Assembly (NCBI GenBank): GCA_005878095.1
Contig: VBNH01000047.1
Span: 1-40,643, forward strand
Source of the DNA: Gammaproteobacteria bacterium
GTDB taxonomy: Bacteria > Pseudomonadota > Gammaproteobacteria > Steroidobacterales > Steroidobacteraceae
DNA length: 40,643 nt
Reading direction: 5' to 3'
A program made the position numbers and the translations under genes. Below are positions 8,774 through 18,461 of this stretch, piece by piece. Under the pieces are notes generated by a model. That model did no database searches, was not told the DNA's origin, and was given only the letters and a program-made list of their open reading frames with translations. Positions within the stretch are counted from its first letter, which is position 1. Each line of letters begins with the position of its first letter.

Positions 8774-9271
8774 CTACAGCAGCACTGGCTGGTTCGGCAG
8801 CTCGTGGTCGCCGTGGTGCCGCCCCGGGAAGTGCCGTCCCAGCAGTGCCGCCACGCCCTCGATACCCGCGATCGAGCCCTCGCGATAGCGCCCGGCGCGG
8901 TAGTGCAGCTCCATCTGCCGGCACACCGCCTGCCACTCAGGCTGCGCGATGCGCTCGGCGATGCCGCGGTCGGCGATGATCTCGACCACCCGGTCCGCCA
9001 TGAGCACGTAGATGAGGACACCATTGTTATGCGCCGTGTCCCATACGCCGAGCTGCCCGAACAGCTGCAGCGCGCGCGGCCGCGGCGGCAGATCGCGCCA
9101 CAGCTCCGGCAGATCCAAGGCGGTCTCGACGACGAAGCGGATCTCCCCCCCATGCTGCGCTTCGCAGCGGCCGATGGCCTGCTCGATGGCGTCGCGAACC
9201 TGCGGCGTGAAGCGCCAGCGCGTGCTCCAGCGCGTGGTAGCGAGGTGGCGAATGAGGCGCACGAATTTCAT
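8774..9271 (-). CDS. TPM-domain protein (DUF477), soluble companion
   Basis: About 165 residues with one TPM domain (named after TLP18.3, Psb32 and MOLO-1), including RDAIEQAIGRCEAQHGGEIRFVVE and GVLIYVLMADRVVEIIADRGI. The domain appears without a signal peptide or membrane helix. In many proteobacteria a short TPM protein of this type follows a membrane-anchored TPM protein and LemA, the same order as seen here. The ATG at 9271 is chosen because the conserved sequence begins with MKFVRLIRH; the frame stays open further upstream only across the glycine-coding tail of the preceding gene. Thirteen bases separate it from that gene. The biochemical function is unsettled; some TPM domains have been reported to be phosphatases. 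Confidence 0.82.
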   Translation of the reverse strand: MKFVRLIRHLATTRWSTRWRFTPQVRDAIEQAIGRCEAQHGGEIRFVVETALDLPELWRDLPPRPRALQLFGQLGVWDTAHNNGVLIYVLMADRVVEIIADRGIAERIAQPEWQAVCRQMELHYRAGRYREGSIAGIEGVAALLGRHFPGRHHGDHELPNQPVLL

Positions 9272-9284
9272 GGCTACGCCCCTT

Positions 9285-10214
9285 CTACCAGCTTCCGGAG
9301 GCGCCGCCGCCGCCGAATCCTCCGCCACCACCGCTGAACCCACCGCCGCCGAATCCTCCGCCCCCGAGGCCGCCGCCGAATCCCCCGAAGCCCCCGGCAC
9401 GCGGGTAGCTCGACCAGCCGCTGCCGCGCGCCAGACCGCCGAGCAGCGTGAACAGGAACGCGCCCGCCGCGGCGAGCAGCGCCAGGAGCAGCGCGTAGCC
9501 GGCGATCCACACCAGCAGGCCCGTGCCGACCGCGGTGAAGGCCGAGCCCAGCGTGCGTCCGAAGATCCCGCGCAGCACCACCGAACCGACGAACACGGCG
9601 AACAGCATGAGCGGCAAGGGGTTCGAGCCGTGCGCGCGCCGGCCGGGCTGCCACTCGTGCTCGGGGGGCGGCAGGGGCTCCCCTTCGATGAGCTTCATCA
9701 TCTGCTCGAGGCCGGCGTCGATGCCGCCGTAGTAATTGCCCTGGCGGAAGGCGGGCCGGATGGTCTCCGAGACGATGCGGTTGCACATGGCATCGGTCAG
9801 GACACCCTCGAGACCATAGCCGACCTCGATACGCACGCGGTGATCGTTCTTGGCGATGATCAGCAGCGCGCCGTCATCCACCTTGTGCCGGCCGAGCTTC
9901 CACTGTTCGACCACCCGGATCGAGTACTGCTCGATCTGCTCCGGTTCGGTCGTCGGCACGAGCAGCACCGCCAGCTGCGGGCCCTTGGCGGACTCGAACG
10001 CGGCGAGCTTCTGCTCGAGCGCGGTCTGCTGCTCCGCGGTCAGAGTAGCGCTGAGATCGGTGACGCGCGCCGTCAGCTTCGGGATGGGCTGCAGGCCCTG
10101 CGCGCCCGACGGCAGCGGCTGCGCCGGCGAGGCCGGCCGCATAGCCGCAAGGCCCAGCAGCAGCCCCAGCGCCAGTCCCGCCCGCGCTCGGGCGCGGCTC
10201 CAGCCTGCGGTCAT
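9285..10214 (-). CDS. YgcG-like TPM-domain membrane protein with glycine-rich tail
   Basis: A 309-residue protein with an N-terminal signal sequence (cleavage likely after SPA near residue 31) and a periplasmic TPM domain at about 48-180 (LTAEQQTALEQKLAAFE, GYGLEGVLTDAMCNRIV). Two hydrophobic segments follow at about 195-215 and 225-255, and the tail is a glycine/phenylalanine-rich repeat ending in GGASGSW. This is the classic YgcG-type arrangement. It overlaps the lemA stop by four bases (ATGA), which indicates translational coupling with lemA. The partnership of LemA with TPM proteins is a widely seen gene order. Its role in the envelope is not firmly known. Confidence 0.88.
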   Translation of the reverse strand: MTAGWSRARARAGLALGLLLGLAAMRPASPAQPLPSGAQGLQPIPKLTARVTDLSATLTAEQQTALEQKLAAFESAKGPQLAVLLVPTTEPEQIEQYSIRVVEQWKLGRHKVDDGALLIIAKNDHRVRIEVGYGLEGVLTDAMCNRIVSETIRPAFRQGNYYGGIDAGLEQMMKLIEGEPLPPPEHEWQPGRRAHGSNPLPLMLFAVFVGSVVLRGIFGRTLGSAFTAVGTGLLVWIAGYALLLALLAAAGAFLFTLLGGLARGSGWSSYPRAGGFGGFGGGLGGGGFGGGGFSGGGGGFGGGGASGSW

Positions 10215-10867
10215 TTCGTCGCGGTTTGTCCCGGGGGCGCCGCGGCAGCGGCCGGCGCAGGCGGTGCCCCGGCGGGCGAGGCGTCGAAGCTGACGGTCGG
10301 GGCGGTCGCGATCTGCTGCTCGTTGGCGACCGTGAAGCTCGGTTTCACCTGGAAACCGAACATCTTCGCCGTGAGATTGACGGGGAAGGAGCGCACCGTC
10401 ACGTTGTAAGCCTGCACCGCCTGGATGTAGCGATTGCGCGCCACGGTGATGCGGTTTTCAGTGCCCTCGAGCTGTGATTGCAGATCGCGGAAATTCTGGT
10501 CCGACTTCAGCTGCGGGTAGTTCTCGACCACCACCATCAGGCTCTTCAGGGCCTGGGTGAGATCGCCCTGCGCCGCCTGGTACTTCTGGAACAGCTGCGG
10601 GTTGTTGAGCACCTCGGGCGTCACCTGGATGGAGCTCGCCCGGGCGCGCGCCTCGGTCACCCCGATCAGCACCTTCTGCTCCTGGGCCGCGTAGCCCTTC
10701 ACGGTGTTGACGAGATTCGGGATGAGATCGGCCCGGCGCTGATACTGATTCACGACCTCGGACCAGGCCGCCTTGACGCTCTCGTCCTGTTGCTGCAGGG
10801 AGTTGTAACCGCAGCCTGACAGGCCCGGGACCGCGGCACCCACAAGGGCCACAAACCACGCGCGCAT
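10211..10867 (-). CDS. lemA: LemA-family protein
   Basis: A 218-residue LemA-family protein. The N-terminus has a signal sequence with the lipobox-like LSGC (Cys19), so it is probably a lipoprotein. The body is a long helical domain with YNSLQQQDESVKAAWSEV, YQRRADLIPNLVNTVKGY and NRYIQAVQAYN, all highly characteristic of the family. The last 30 residues are Ala/Pro-rich. The start is fixed by AAGGAGA at 10873-10879, five bases before the ATG. It heads the minus-strand run of six closely spaced genes down to the sheath-like gene at 5649. Family members are membrane-associated helical-bundle proteins without an established activity. Confidence 0.92.
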   Translation of the reverse strand: MRAWFVALVGAAVPGLSGCGYNSLQQQDESVKAAWSEVVNQYQRRADLIPNLVNTVKGYAAQEQKVLIGVTEARARASSIQVTPEVLNNPQLFQKYQAAQGDLTQALKSLMVVVENYPQLKSDQNFRDLQSQLEGTENRITVARNRYIQAVQAYNVTVRSFPVNLTAKMFGFQVKPSFTVANEQQIATAPTVSFDASPAGAPPAPAAAAAPPGQTATK

Positions 10868-10991
10868 TGGATTCTCCTTGGCAGCGACCCGGTCCCCTGG
10901 GCCGGGGGGCGTGGATTGTCACATGGGGGCAAACGCGCGTCGATTGCGCCCGCGGCGCGCGCGGGGAGAGGCGGCGGCGGGTGCCGGTGCC

Positions 10992-11023
10992 AAAAAAAAC
11001 CCCAGGTTTTGAGGCCTGGGGTT
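10992..11023 (-). terminator. Rho-independent terminator of the 68-residue gene
   Basis: On the minus strand AACCCCAGG and CCTGGGGTT form a nine-base-pair stem (10998-11006 with 11015-11023) around an eight-base loop. A run of eight T (10992-10999) overlaps the end of the stem and continues beyond it. It lies 50 bases after the stop of the minus-strand ORF at 11073-11279. It ends that transcript before lemA. Confidence 0.88.
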
Positions 11024-11072
11024 GATAAGGGCGGACCTTCGATGAAGGGAAGGAAGTCCGCCAGGGGATTCC

Positions 11073-11279
11073 TCAGTGCAATCGCGCCCAGTGCAGGATC
11101 CGGATGTCCTCACAGTCCAGGTCGAAGCTCTGTGCCAGCAAAGCGCGCAGCTCACGGTTGGCGCGCGTGTTGCTGAGTGGCTCGCGCAGCTCGACTACGC
11201 CGCTCCATTCGCTGCCGCAGGGAGGGCTTTGCGCCTTGCCCCCGCCGGTGACGAAGTGGGTGTAGTACTTGGTAGCCAC
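11073..11279 (-). CDS. 68-residue hypothetical protein with dedicated terminator
   Basis: A GTG-started frame encoding 68 residues, beginning ATKYYTHFVTGGGKAQ and ending in CEDIRILHWARLH. The sequence is well mixed (aromatics, Cys, acidic and basic residues), unlike the repetitive Ala/Arg/Pro peptides made by shadow frames in this GC-rich DNA. A clear intrinsic terminator follows at 10992-11023, so the gene is probably a transcription unit of its own, divergent from greB. No signal peptide, membrane helix or known motif is seen. The segment LSNTRANRELRALLAQSFDLD could be a short helix pair. I do not recognise a family. Confidence 0.65.
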   Translation of the reverse strand: MATKYYTHFVTGGGKAQSPPCGSEWSGVVELREPLSNTRANRELRALLAQSFDLDCEDIRILHWARLH

Positions 11280-11340
11280 GGTTCACAGGTTAGTAGCGCC
11301 GCGCGGCACTCGTCCGTGAAATGTTCCACAGAACCCCCGA

Positions 11341-11368
11341 TTTCTGTAAAAAGGGACTGCGACATAAT
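11341..11368 (+). promoter_or_regulatory. Candidate sigma-70 promoter of greB
   Basis: CATAAT at 11363-11368 is five of six to the -10 consensus and lies 20 bases before the greB ATG. A weak -35 match, TTTCTG at 11341-11346, is 16 bases upstream. The region is visibly more AT-rich than its surroundings. The -35 assignment is doubtful. Confidence 0.35.
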
Positions 11369-11387
11369 TCACAGGATTTCGTGACCG

Positions 11388-11897
11388 ATGAGTCGCTTAG
11401 CTCAAGCCGCGCCGGCGGGCTCGCAGTACATCACACCGGAGGGCGCGCGCCGCCTGCGCCTGGAGCTGGAGCTTCTCTGGCGCGACGAACGCCCCCGGGT
11501 CTGCCAGGCGGTGGCGGCCGCCGCCGCCCAGGGGGATCGCTCCGAGAACGCCGAGTACACCTACGGCAAGCGCCGCCTGCGGGAAATCGACCGCCGGGTA
11601 CGCTTCCTGCGCCGGCGGCTCGCGGGCATGGTGGTGGTCGATCAGCCGCCCGCCGACCCGGCGCGCGTGTTCTTCGGGGCGTGGGTACTGCTCGAGTCGC
11701 CGGACGGAGCGCAGTCACGCTACCGCATCGTCGGTCCCGACGAGTTCGACCGCGCCCCCGGCTACCTCAGCATGGACTCGCCCCTCGGGCGCGCGTTGCT
11801 GCGCAAGACCCTCGACGACGAAGTGATCGTGCAGGCTCCCGGGGGGAGCCGCGCGTACGTGATCGTGTCGATCGAGTACCAGCGCGACTCGCCGTGA
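11388..11897 (+). CDS. greB: Transcription elongation factor GreB
   Basis: A 169-residue Gre factor. The N-terminal coiled-coil hairpin contains GDRSENAEYTYGKRRLREID at 49-68; the acidic tip residues D50 and E53 are those that insert into the RNA polymerase secondary channel and stimulate cleavage of backtracked RNA. The C-terminal FKBP-like domain is present (YRIVGPDEFD, SMDSPLGRALL, DDEVIV). EYTYGKRRLREIDRRVRFL marks it as GreB rather than GreA. An AGGA lies upstream of the ATG. The gene is divergent from the 68-residue ORF and convergent with homospermidine synthase. Confidence 0.93.
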   Translation: MSRLAQAAPAGSQYITPEGARRLRLELELLWRDERPRVCQAVAAAAAQGDRSENAEYTYGKRRLREIDRRVRFLRRRLAGMVVVDQPPADPARVFFGAWVLLESPDGAQSRYRIVGPDEFDRAPGYLSMDSPLGRALLRKTLDDEVIVQAPGGSRAYVIVSIEYQRDSP

Positions 11898-11938
11898 GCC
11901 AAGCGCGCCTGACGGCGCGCCGCCGCGCCGAGCCGCGC

Positions 11939-13363
11939 TTACCAGAGCACCCGCACGTTCTTGAACTGCCAGGGGTCGTTGCGGTCGAGGTCCTCGGGGA
12001 ACAGTCGCTCGCGCTCGTGCAGCGGCGTCCAATCCGTGTACTCCCCGACGACCGGACCCAGATACGGCATGCAGATCTCGAGATTGCGGCGGAAATCCAT
12101 CTCATCCGGCTCGACCACACCAAGATTGGGGTTCTCCATCGCCCACACTGCCCCGGACAGCACCGACGCACACACCTGCAGGCTCGTGGCATTGTTGTAA
12201 GGGGCGAGCTTGCGTGCCTCCTCGATCGACAGCTGCGAGCCGTACCAGTAGGCGTTCTTGCGGTGGCCGGCGAGCAGCACGCCCAGCTCGTCGACCCCGC
12301 TCACGATGTCTTCCATGAGGATGCGCTGGCGCTCCTGCTGCACGTAGTTGCGCCCGGCGAGTTCGTGCACCGACATCACCGCGGAGTCGCACGGGTGATA
12401 GGCATAGTGCACCGTGGGCCGGTACGCCACCTGCATGCCATCGCGCACCGTGAAGTAGTCCGCCATCGAGATGGACTCGCCGTGCGTGATGCACAAGCCG
12501 TGAAAATGGCCGGCGCGCGGCGTCCAGGTGCGCACGCGCGTGCCGGCGCCGGGCTGCGTCAGGTAGATCGCCGCCAGGCAGCCGAAGTCATGGCGCTTGC
12601 CGTCGCGCGGAAAATTGCGCTCGTGCGTGCCCCAGCCCATCTCACACGGCTGCGAGCCCTCGCCGACGAAGCCGTCGATCGACCAGGTGTTGACGAATTC
12701 GCCCGGTTGCTTCGGCTTGGCCGAGATCTGCGTGTCGCGCTCGGCGATGTGGATGACCTTCACGCTCAGCCGGCGGGCGAGCTCGCCCCACTCGGCGCGC
12801 GAGCCGGGCTTGCCGGCCTCGACCTTGGTGTCGGCCGCGATGTTCAGCAGCGCCTGCTTCGCGAAGTGCGACACCAGGCCTGGGTTGGCGCCGTGAGTGA
12901 GCACCGCGGTGGGAGCGCGCTCATTGCCGGCGCGCAACGCCAGCGCCTCCTCGCGCAGCGCGTAATTGGTGCGGCGGGCGGCGGGGACGGTTGGGTCGGT
13001 GTAGCCGCCCGGCCAGGGCTCGATGCAGGTATCCAGGTACATCGCGCCCTTTTCCCAGCACAGCTTGATGAGCGCGACGCTCGCCACCTCGACCGAGACG
13101 TTGATCAGGAAATCCCCGCGCCCCAGCAGCGGCTTGAGCACGCGGCGGTAGTTCTCGCGCGTGAGCCGCTCCTTGACGAACTTGATGCCGTACCTGGCGG
13201 CCTCCTCGTTCCCCTTGTCCTCCGCGGTCACGATCGTGAGGCGCTCGGGCGCAATGCCGATGTGCCGCAGGATCAGCGGCAGCACGCCCTGGCCGATGCT
13301 GCCAAAACCCACCAACAGAATCCGTCCTGGAAATTCGAGATGAATCTTGTCATTGCTGCTCAT
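11939..13363 (-). CDS. hss: Homospermidine synthase
   Basis: A 474-residue enzyme of the saccharopine-dehydrogenase-like class. It has an N-terminal Rossmann motif GFGSIGQGV at about 19-27. Family-typical segments follow: NVSVEVASVALI, YLDTCIEPWPGGYTD, LTHGANPGLVSHFAKQAL and a C-terminal DEMDFRRNLEI. Bacterial homospermidine synthase uses NAD+ to transfer an aminobutyl group, yielding sym-homospermidine from putrescine (or from spermidine plus putrescine). The product is cytoplasmic and the length is normal for the family. It is convergent with greB. speA, which supplies agmatine upstream in polyamine synthesis, lies 1.8 kb away on the other strand. The start codon is the first ATG ahead of the conserved region. 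Confidence 0.93.
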   Translation of the reverse strand: MSSNDKIHLEFPGRILLVGFGSIGQGVLPLILRHIGIAPERLTIVTAEDKGNEEAARYGIKFVKERLTRENYRRVLKPLLGRGDFLINVSVEVASVALIKLCWEKGAMYLDTCIEPWPGGYTDPTVPAARRTNYALREEALALRAGNERAPTAVLTHGANPGLVSHFAKQALLNIAADTKVEAGKPGSRAEWGELARRLSVKVIHIAERDTQISAKPKQPGEFVNTWSIDGFVGEGSQPCEMGWGTHERNFPRDGKRHDFGCLAAIYLTQPGAGTRVRTWTPRAGHFHGLCITHGESISMADYFTVRDGMQVAYRPTVHYAYHPCDSAVMSVHELAGRNYVQQERQRILMEDIVSGVDELGVLLAGHRKNAYWYGSQLSIEEARKLAPYNNATSLQVCASVLSGAVWAMENPNLGVVEPDEMDFRRNLEICMPYLGPVVGEYTDWTPLHERERLFPEDLDRNDPWQFKNVRVLW

Positions 13364-13458
13364 GATGCGGCTTCAGGTCTCCCTTGCGCGGCACGCGGCG
13401 CGCGGCTGTGAAGGGTATCATTCGCGCGGCCTAATTTCCGCGCTCGCCGTCTTGAGCG

Positions 13459-13503
13459 GTCGTTCAGCGCCAGGTCGTTCAGCGCCAGGTAGTTCAGCGC
13501 CAG
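13459..13503. repeat. Three tandem copies of a 15-bp unit at the GST stop codon
   Basis: The unit GTCGTTCAGCGCCAG occurs at 13459-13473 and 13474-13488, and with one change (GTAG...) at 13489-13503. The last copy carries the stop codon of the minus-strand GST gene (TGA at 13494-13496). Because each copy contains the same triplet in the same frame, the copies downstream duplicate the sequence around the stop. Confidence 0.85.
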
Positions 13504-14153
13504 TGAGGCGGATAGGTGCGCTCGTAGCCGGGCAGGGCCGCGACGCGCGCGAGCCAGCGGCCGAGCGACGGATAGTTCACCTCCACCGGCATGAAGCGCG
13601 AGGACAGCTCGCGCGCCTGCGGCCGCTCGAGCGCCCGCTTCAGCAGCTGGATGCCGGGGAAGATGACCATGTCGACCGCCGAGCAGGCATCGCCCACGAT
13701 CCAGTCGGACTTCGACAGCCGTCCCTCGATGGTGCGCGCCTCGTTGGCGACCGCGTGCATCGCGTCGGTGATCTCATCACCGGACAGATCCGCGTTGCCC
13801 TGAAATACCCCGGAGGCGATGGTGGTGAGCCGCGGCTCGATGTACGCCTGGTATTCGCAGATGACGCGCATGATGGTGCCGGCCTCCTCGGGCGTGCGGC
13901 CGAAGATCGGCGGCTGCGGGTACTTCAGGTCCAGGTAGTACAGGATCGCGAGCGACTCGAAGCACACGTAATCGCCGTCCTTGAGCACCGGCACGCGGCC
14001 GCGGGGATTGAGCGCCAGCATCTGCGGAGACTTGTGCTCCTGTTTGGAGAACTGCAGCAGGTGGCTCACGTAAGGCAGACGCTTGTACTCGAGCGCCAGC
14101 AACACGCGCCACGCGACGGGACTGCCACTGCCCCAGAAAACCTCGATCGCCAT
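13494..14153 (-). CDS. Glutathione S-transferase family protein
   Basis: A 219-residue GST. The N-terminal thioredoxin-like domain contains [20 protein letters not shown], the cis-proline segment [13 protein letters not shown] and the glutathione-binding [15 protein letters not shown] (Ser67 region). The helical C-terminal domain contains [21 protein letters not shown], the N-capping/D-type motif of the fold. ATG 14153 is taken as start because the fold begins immediately after it; the frame stays open upstream but codes for unrelated residues. A GGGGGCG stretch upstream could serve as ribosome-binding site. The substrate cannot be deduced. The stop codon lies in a 15-bp tandem repeat. Confidence 0.87.
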   Translation of the reverse strand: MAIEVFWGSGSPVAWRVLLALEYKRLPYVSHLLQFSKQEHKSPQMLALNPRGRVPVLKDGDYVCFESLAILYYLDLKYPQPPIFGRTPEEAGTIMRVICEYQAYIEPRLTTIASGVFQGNADLSGDEITDAMHAVANEARTIEGRLSKSDWIVGDACSAVDMVIFPGIQLLKRALERPQARELSSRFMPVEVNYPSLGRWLARVAALPGYERTYPPHWR

Positions 14154-14245
14154 CACGCCCCCGCGGAAGGTGGTAGCTTCGATTGTAACGACAACCGCAC
14201 AACGCCGAAAATGCATGCCAGGCGCCAAGTGAGCACCGTCCCGCC

Positions 14246-15115
14246 ATGCCGACTACGCTGATCGAGCCAGCGGCCCTCAGCGCGCATCTCGCCGATCCCG
14301 ACTGGGCCATCGTCGACTGCCGTTTCGAGCTCGCGCGCCCTGCGTGGGGCGCGCTCGCCTGGGCCGCCGGACACATTCCAAACGCGCTGTACGGCCATCT
14401 GGATCGTGATCTGTCGGGACCGCGCACCGCACTCACGGGCCGCCATCCCTTGCCGGCGATCGCGGCGCTCAGCGCCACGTTCGGGCGCTGGGGGATAGAT
14501 GAAGAGGTGCAGGTCGTAGCCTACGACCAGGGCGTGGGCGCCTATGCCGCGCGGCTGTGGTGGCTGCTGCGCTGGCTGGGACATGAGCAGGTGGCGGTGC
14601 TCGACGGCGGCATCGGCGCGTGGGAGCGTGCCGGGTTGCCGCTCGACACGGCCGCCACGGTGCGCGCGCCGCGGCGCTTCACGGCCGCCCCCGCCGAGGG
14701 TCTGGTGGTGACGACGCCGGCGCTCGCGCGCCTCGTCGCCGCCGGCGCCCTCACGCGCGGGGAGCTGACCCTGGTGGACGCACGCAGCGCGGATCGCTTC
14801 GCCGGTGAGAACGAGACGCTCGACCCGGTCGCGGGCCACATCCCCGGCGCGCGCAACCATCCGTTCTCGGACAATCTTGATGCGCACGGGCGCTTGCTCG
14901 CCGCGCCCGAGCTGCGCCGGCGCTGGGCCGGTACGCTGCGCGAGCGCCCGGCACAGACGCTGATTGCGATGTGCGGCTCCGGCGTCACGGCCTGCCACAA
15001 CCTGCTCGCGCTCGAAGCCGCCGGACTCACCGGGGCGCGGCTCTACGCGGGGTCGTGGAGCGAGTGGATCCGCGATCCGGCGCGCCCGGTGGCGCGGGGC
15101 GCGGAAACTTTCTGA
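14246..15115 (+). CDS. sseA: 3-mercaptopyruvate/thiosulfate sulfurtransferase (two rhodanese domains)
   Basis: A 289-residue tandem-rhodanese protein. The N-terminal inactive domain (about 5-135) has [20 protein letters not shown] with Asp in place of the catalytic Cys. The C-terminal domain carries the active-site loop CGSGVTA with Cys243. A CGSGVTA loop is the form found in 3-mercaptopyruvate sulfurtransferases such as SseA, whereas thiosulfate sulfurtransferases usually have a more basic loop. The enzyme moves sulfur from mercaptopyruvate to an acceptor via a cysteine persulfide. The conserved [20 protein letters not shown] is also present. speA follows 45 bases downstream in the same direction. 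Confidence 0.9.
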   Translation: MPTTLIEPAALSAHLADPDWAIVDCRFELARPAWGALAWAAGHIPNALYGHLDRDLSGPRTALTGRHPLPAIAALSATFGRWGIDEEVQVVAYDQGVGAYAARLWWLLRWLGHEQVAVLDGGIGAWERAGLPLDTAATVRAPRRFTAAPAEGLVVTTPALARLVAAGALTRGELTLVDARSADRFAGENETLDPVAGHIPGARNHPFSDNLDAHGRLLAAPELRRRWAGTLRERPAQTLIAMCGSGVTACHNLLALEAAGLTGARLYAGSWSEWIRDPARPVARGAETF

Positions 15116-15144
15116 CGGGACACTCTCTCCTGGTCACGCAATTT

Positions 15145-15153
15145 TGATATAAC
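15145..15153 (+). promoter_or_regulatory. Extended -10 element directly before speA
   Basis: TGATATAAC (TG at 15145-15146, one spacer base, TATAAC at 15148-15153) matches the extended -10 form. No convincing -35 is present. Initiation seven or eight bases downstream would fall at or next to the speA GTG (15161). There is no Shine-Dalgarno sequence between, so the message could be leaderless. Confidence 0.45.
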
Positions 15154-15160
15154 GCGCCCC

Positions 15161-17140
<1,980 letters not shown>

Positions 17141-17222
17141 CCCTTCCGCAACCTGCGGACTGCGCCCGGCGCGCCGTGACCGGTGGCGGGGCGGCCGGCG
17201 TGCGCGCCGCAGGTGCGGGGCG

Positions 17223-17786
17223 CTAGAGGCGCACGCCGAGCAGCGCCAGCAGCGCGAGCACGATGAACGCGCCGGCGGCGGCGCGGTGCACCCACGTGAG
17301 CGGCAGGGCGTTCGCCGCCGCCTCCCCCAACAGCACCACCGGCACGTCGGCCAACATCATGCCGAGGGTCGTGCCGGCAACGACCGCGACCAGCGCGTGG
17401 TAGCGGGCGGCGAGCGCCACGGTGGCGATCTGCGTCTTGTCGCCGATCTCCAGCAGGAAGAACGAAATCAGCGAGGTGCCATAGGCCCCGAAGCGCGCCG
17501 GCCGCGCGCCCGCGGCCAGCGGCCTGTCGGGAATCAGCGTCCACACCGCCGTGGCGAGGAAGGACGCCGCCAGCAGGTAGCGCATCACCGCCGGACTGAT
17601 GCTTGCTGCGAGCAGCGTGCCGAGCGCGCCCGCGGCGCAGTGGTTGACGAGAGTGGCGCTGAGGATCCCGCAGATGACCGGCACGGGCGCCCGGAAGCGC
17701 GCCGCCAGAAGCAGGGCGAGAAGCTGTGTCTTGTCGCCGATCTCGGCGAGCGCGACGACGCCCGCCGAAACGAGCAATGCCTCCAT
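17223..17786 (-). CDS. GDT1/UPF0016 family cation transporter (TMEM165-like)
   Basis: A 187-residue membrane protein with six hydrophobic segments in two homologous halves. Each half starts with the family signature E-x-G-D-K-T: EIGDKTQ at 15-21 and again at 113-119. These acidic motifs form the cation path in GDT1 proteins; bacterial members have been linked to manganese export, and eukaryotic ones to Mn2+/Ca2+ transport. The ATG at 17786 directly precedes the first helix. The 281-base region upstream, shared with the divergent RRM gene, holds sequence weakly reminiscent of the manganese riboswitch class often found before such genes (see findings). Which ion is moved is inferred from the family. 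Confidence 0.9.
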   Translation of the reverse strand: MEALLVSAGVVALAEIGDKTQLLALLLAARFRAPVPVICGILSATLVNHCAAGALGTLLAASISPAVMRYLLAASFLATAVWTLIPDRPLAAGARPARFGAYGTSLISFFLLEIGDKTQIATVALAARYHALVAVVAGTTLGMMLADVPVVLLGEAAANALPLTWVHRAAAGAFIVLALLALLGVRL

Positions 17787-18067
17787 GACACCCTTGGTTT
17801 GCGTCCCGCAAAGGCCGGGAGTAGCATGCCACGTGCGTTCGTATCCGTCGTGGATGAGTGCGCTTTGTCGAATGTGTTGACTTCATCTCCCGCCCCGCGC
17901 TTCTCATCCGTGCGCGAACGCAGGTGCAGGCCGCTGGCCCAAGCGCTGCGCATTGACTGACCGCCGATCGTGTGCCTTGAAGCCTTGACCTGTTTGACTG
18001 TTCACGCGGTACATGCGACCGACCCGTGCGGCTCGCCGCTGTCCGCTTTTGCAAGAGAGACTTCCTG

Positions 18068-18349
18068 ATGACGACGATTTACGTGGGCAATCTGCCCTTC
18101 AACGCCACGGAGCAGGACGTGAAGGCCCTGTTTGAACGTCACGGCAAAGTGGAATCGGTGAAGCTCATCAACGACCGGGAAACCGGCAAACCGCGTGGTT
18201 TCGGATTCGTCGACATGCCCCAGGCCGAGGCGCAGACCGCGATCCAGGCCCTGAACGGCTTTCAGATGAACGGCCGGCCGCTGCGCGTCAACGAAGCACA
18301 GGAGCGCCCACAACGCCCCCGCCAGGGTGGCGGTCCGTTCCGCCGCTGA
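18068..18349 (+). CDS. Single-RRM RNA-binding protein
   Basis: A 93-residue protein consisting of one RNA-recognition motif (RNP2 IYVGNL at 4-9, RNP1 RGFGFVDM at 43-50) and a short Arg/Gly/Pro/Gln tail. These small RRM proteins occur in cyanobacteria and many proteobacteria, where they are often cold-responsive, and bind single-stranded RNA. The start is set by the RRM boundary and a preceding AAGAGAG. A strong terminator follows 26 bases after the stop, so it is a monocistronic unit. It is divergent from the GDT1 gene. Targets are unknown. Confidence 0.93.
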   Translation: MTTIYVGNLPFNATEQDVKALFERHGKVESVKLINDRETGKPRGFGFVDMPQAEAQTAIQALNGFQMNGRPLRVNEAQERPQRPRQGGGPFRR

Positions 18350-18374
18350 CCATTTGCGCAACTTTGCGGGACAG

Positions 18375-18404
18375 GAAGACCCCGCCGTGCGCGGGGTTTT
18401 CTTT
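18375..18404 (+). terminator. Rho-independent terminator after the RRM gene
   Basis: CCCCGC (18380-18385) and GCGGGG (18391-18396) form a stem around CGTGC, extended by A-T and G-T pairs, followed by TTTTCTTT (18397-18404). It lies 26 bases after the RRM stop codon on the same strand. Confidence 0.88.
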
Positions 18405-18461
18405 GGCGCACACCGGCTGATGTGCGCGGGACGTGCTCACGTGAAGCGAGGATGACCGACG

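Noticed and set aside
11321..13411. Plus-strand frame of almost 700 codons opposite homospermidine synthase and greB.
   Set aside because: It is a shadow of two well-supported genes with compositionally abnormal translation, and it would have to cover both greB in another frame and hss in antisense.
17141..17222. GC-rich hairpins between the convergent speA and GDT1 genes as a terminator.
   Set aside because: Small inverted repeats such as CCGCA-ACC-TGCGG exist, but without a T-run on either strand they cannot be called intrinsic terminators.
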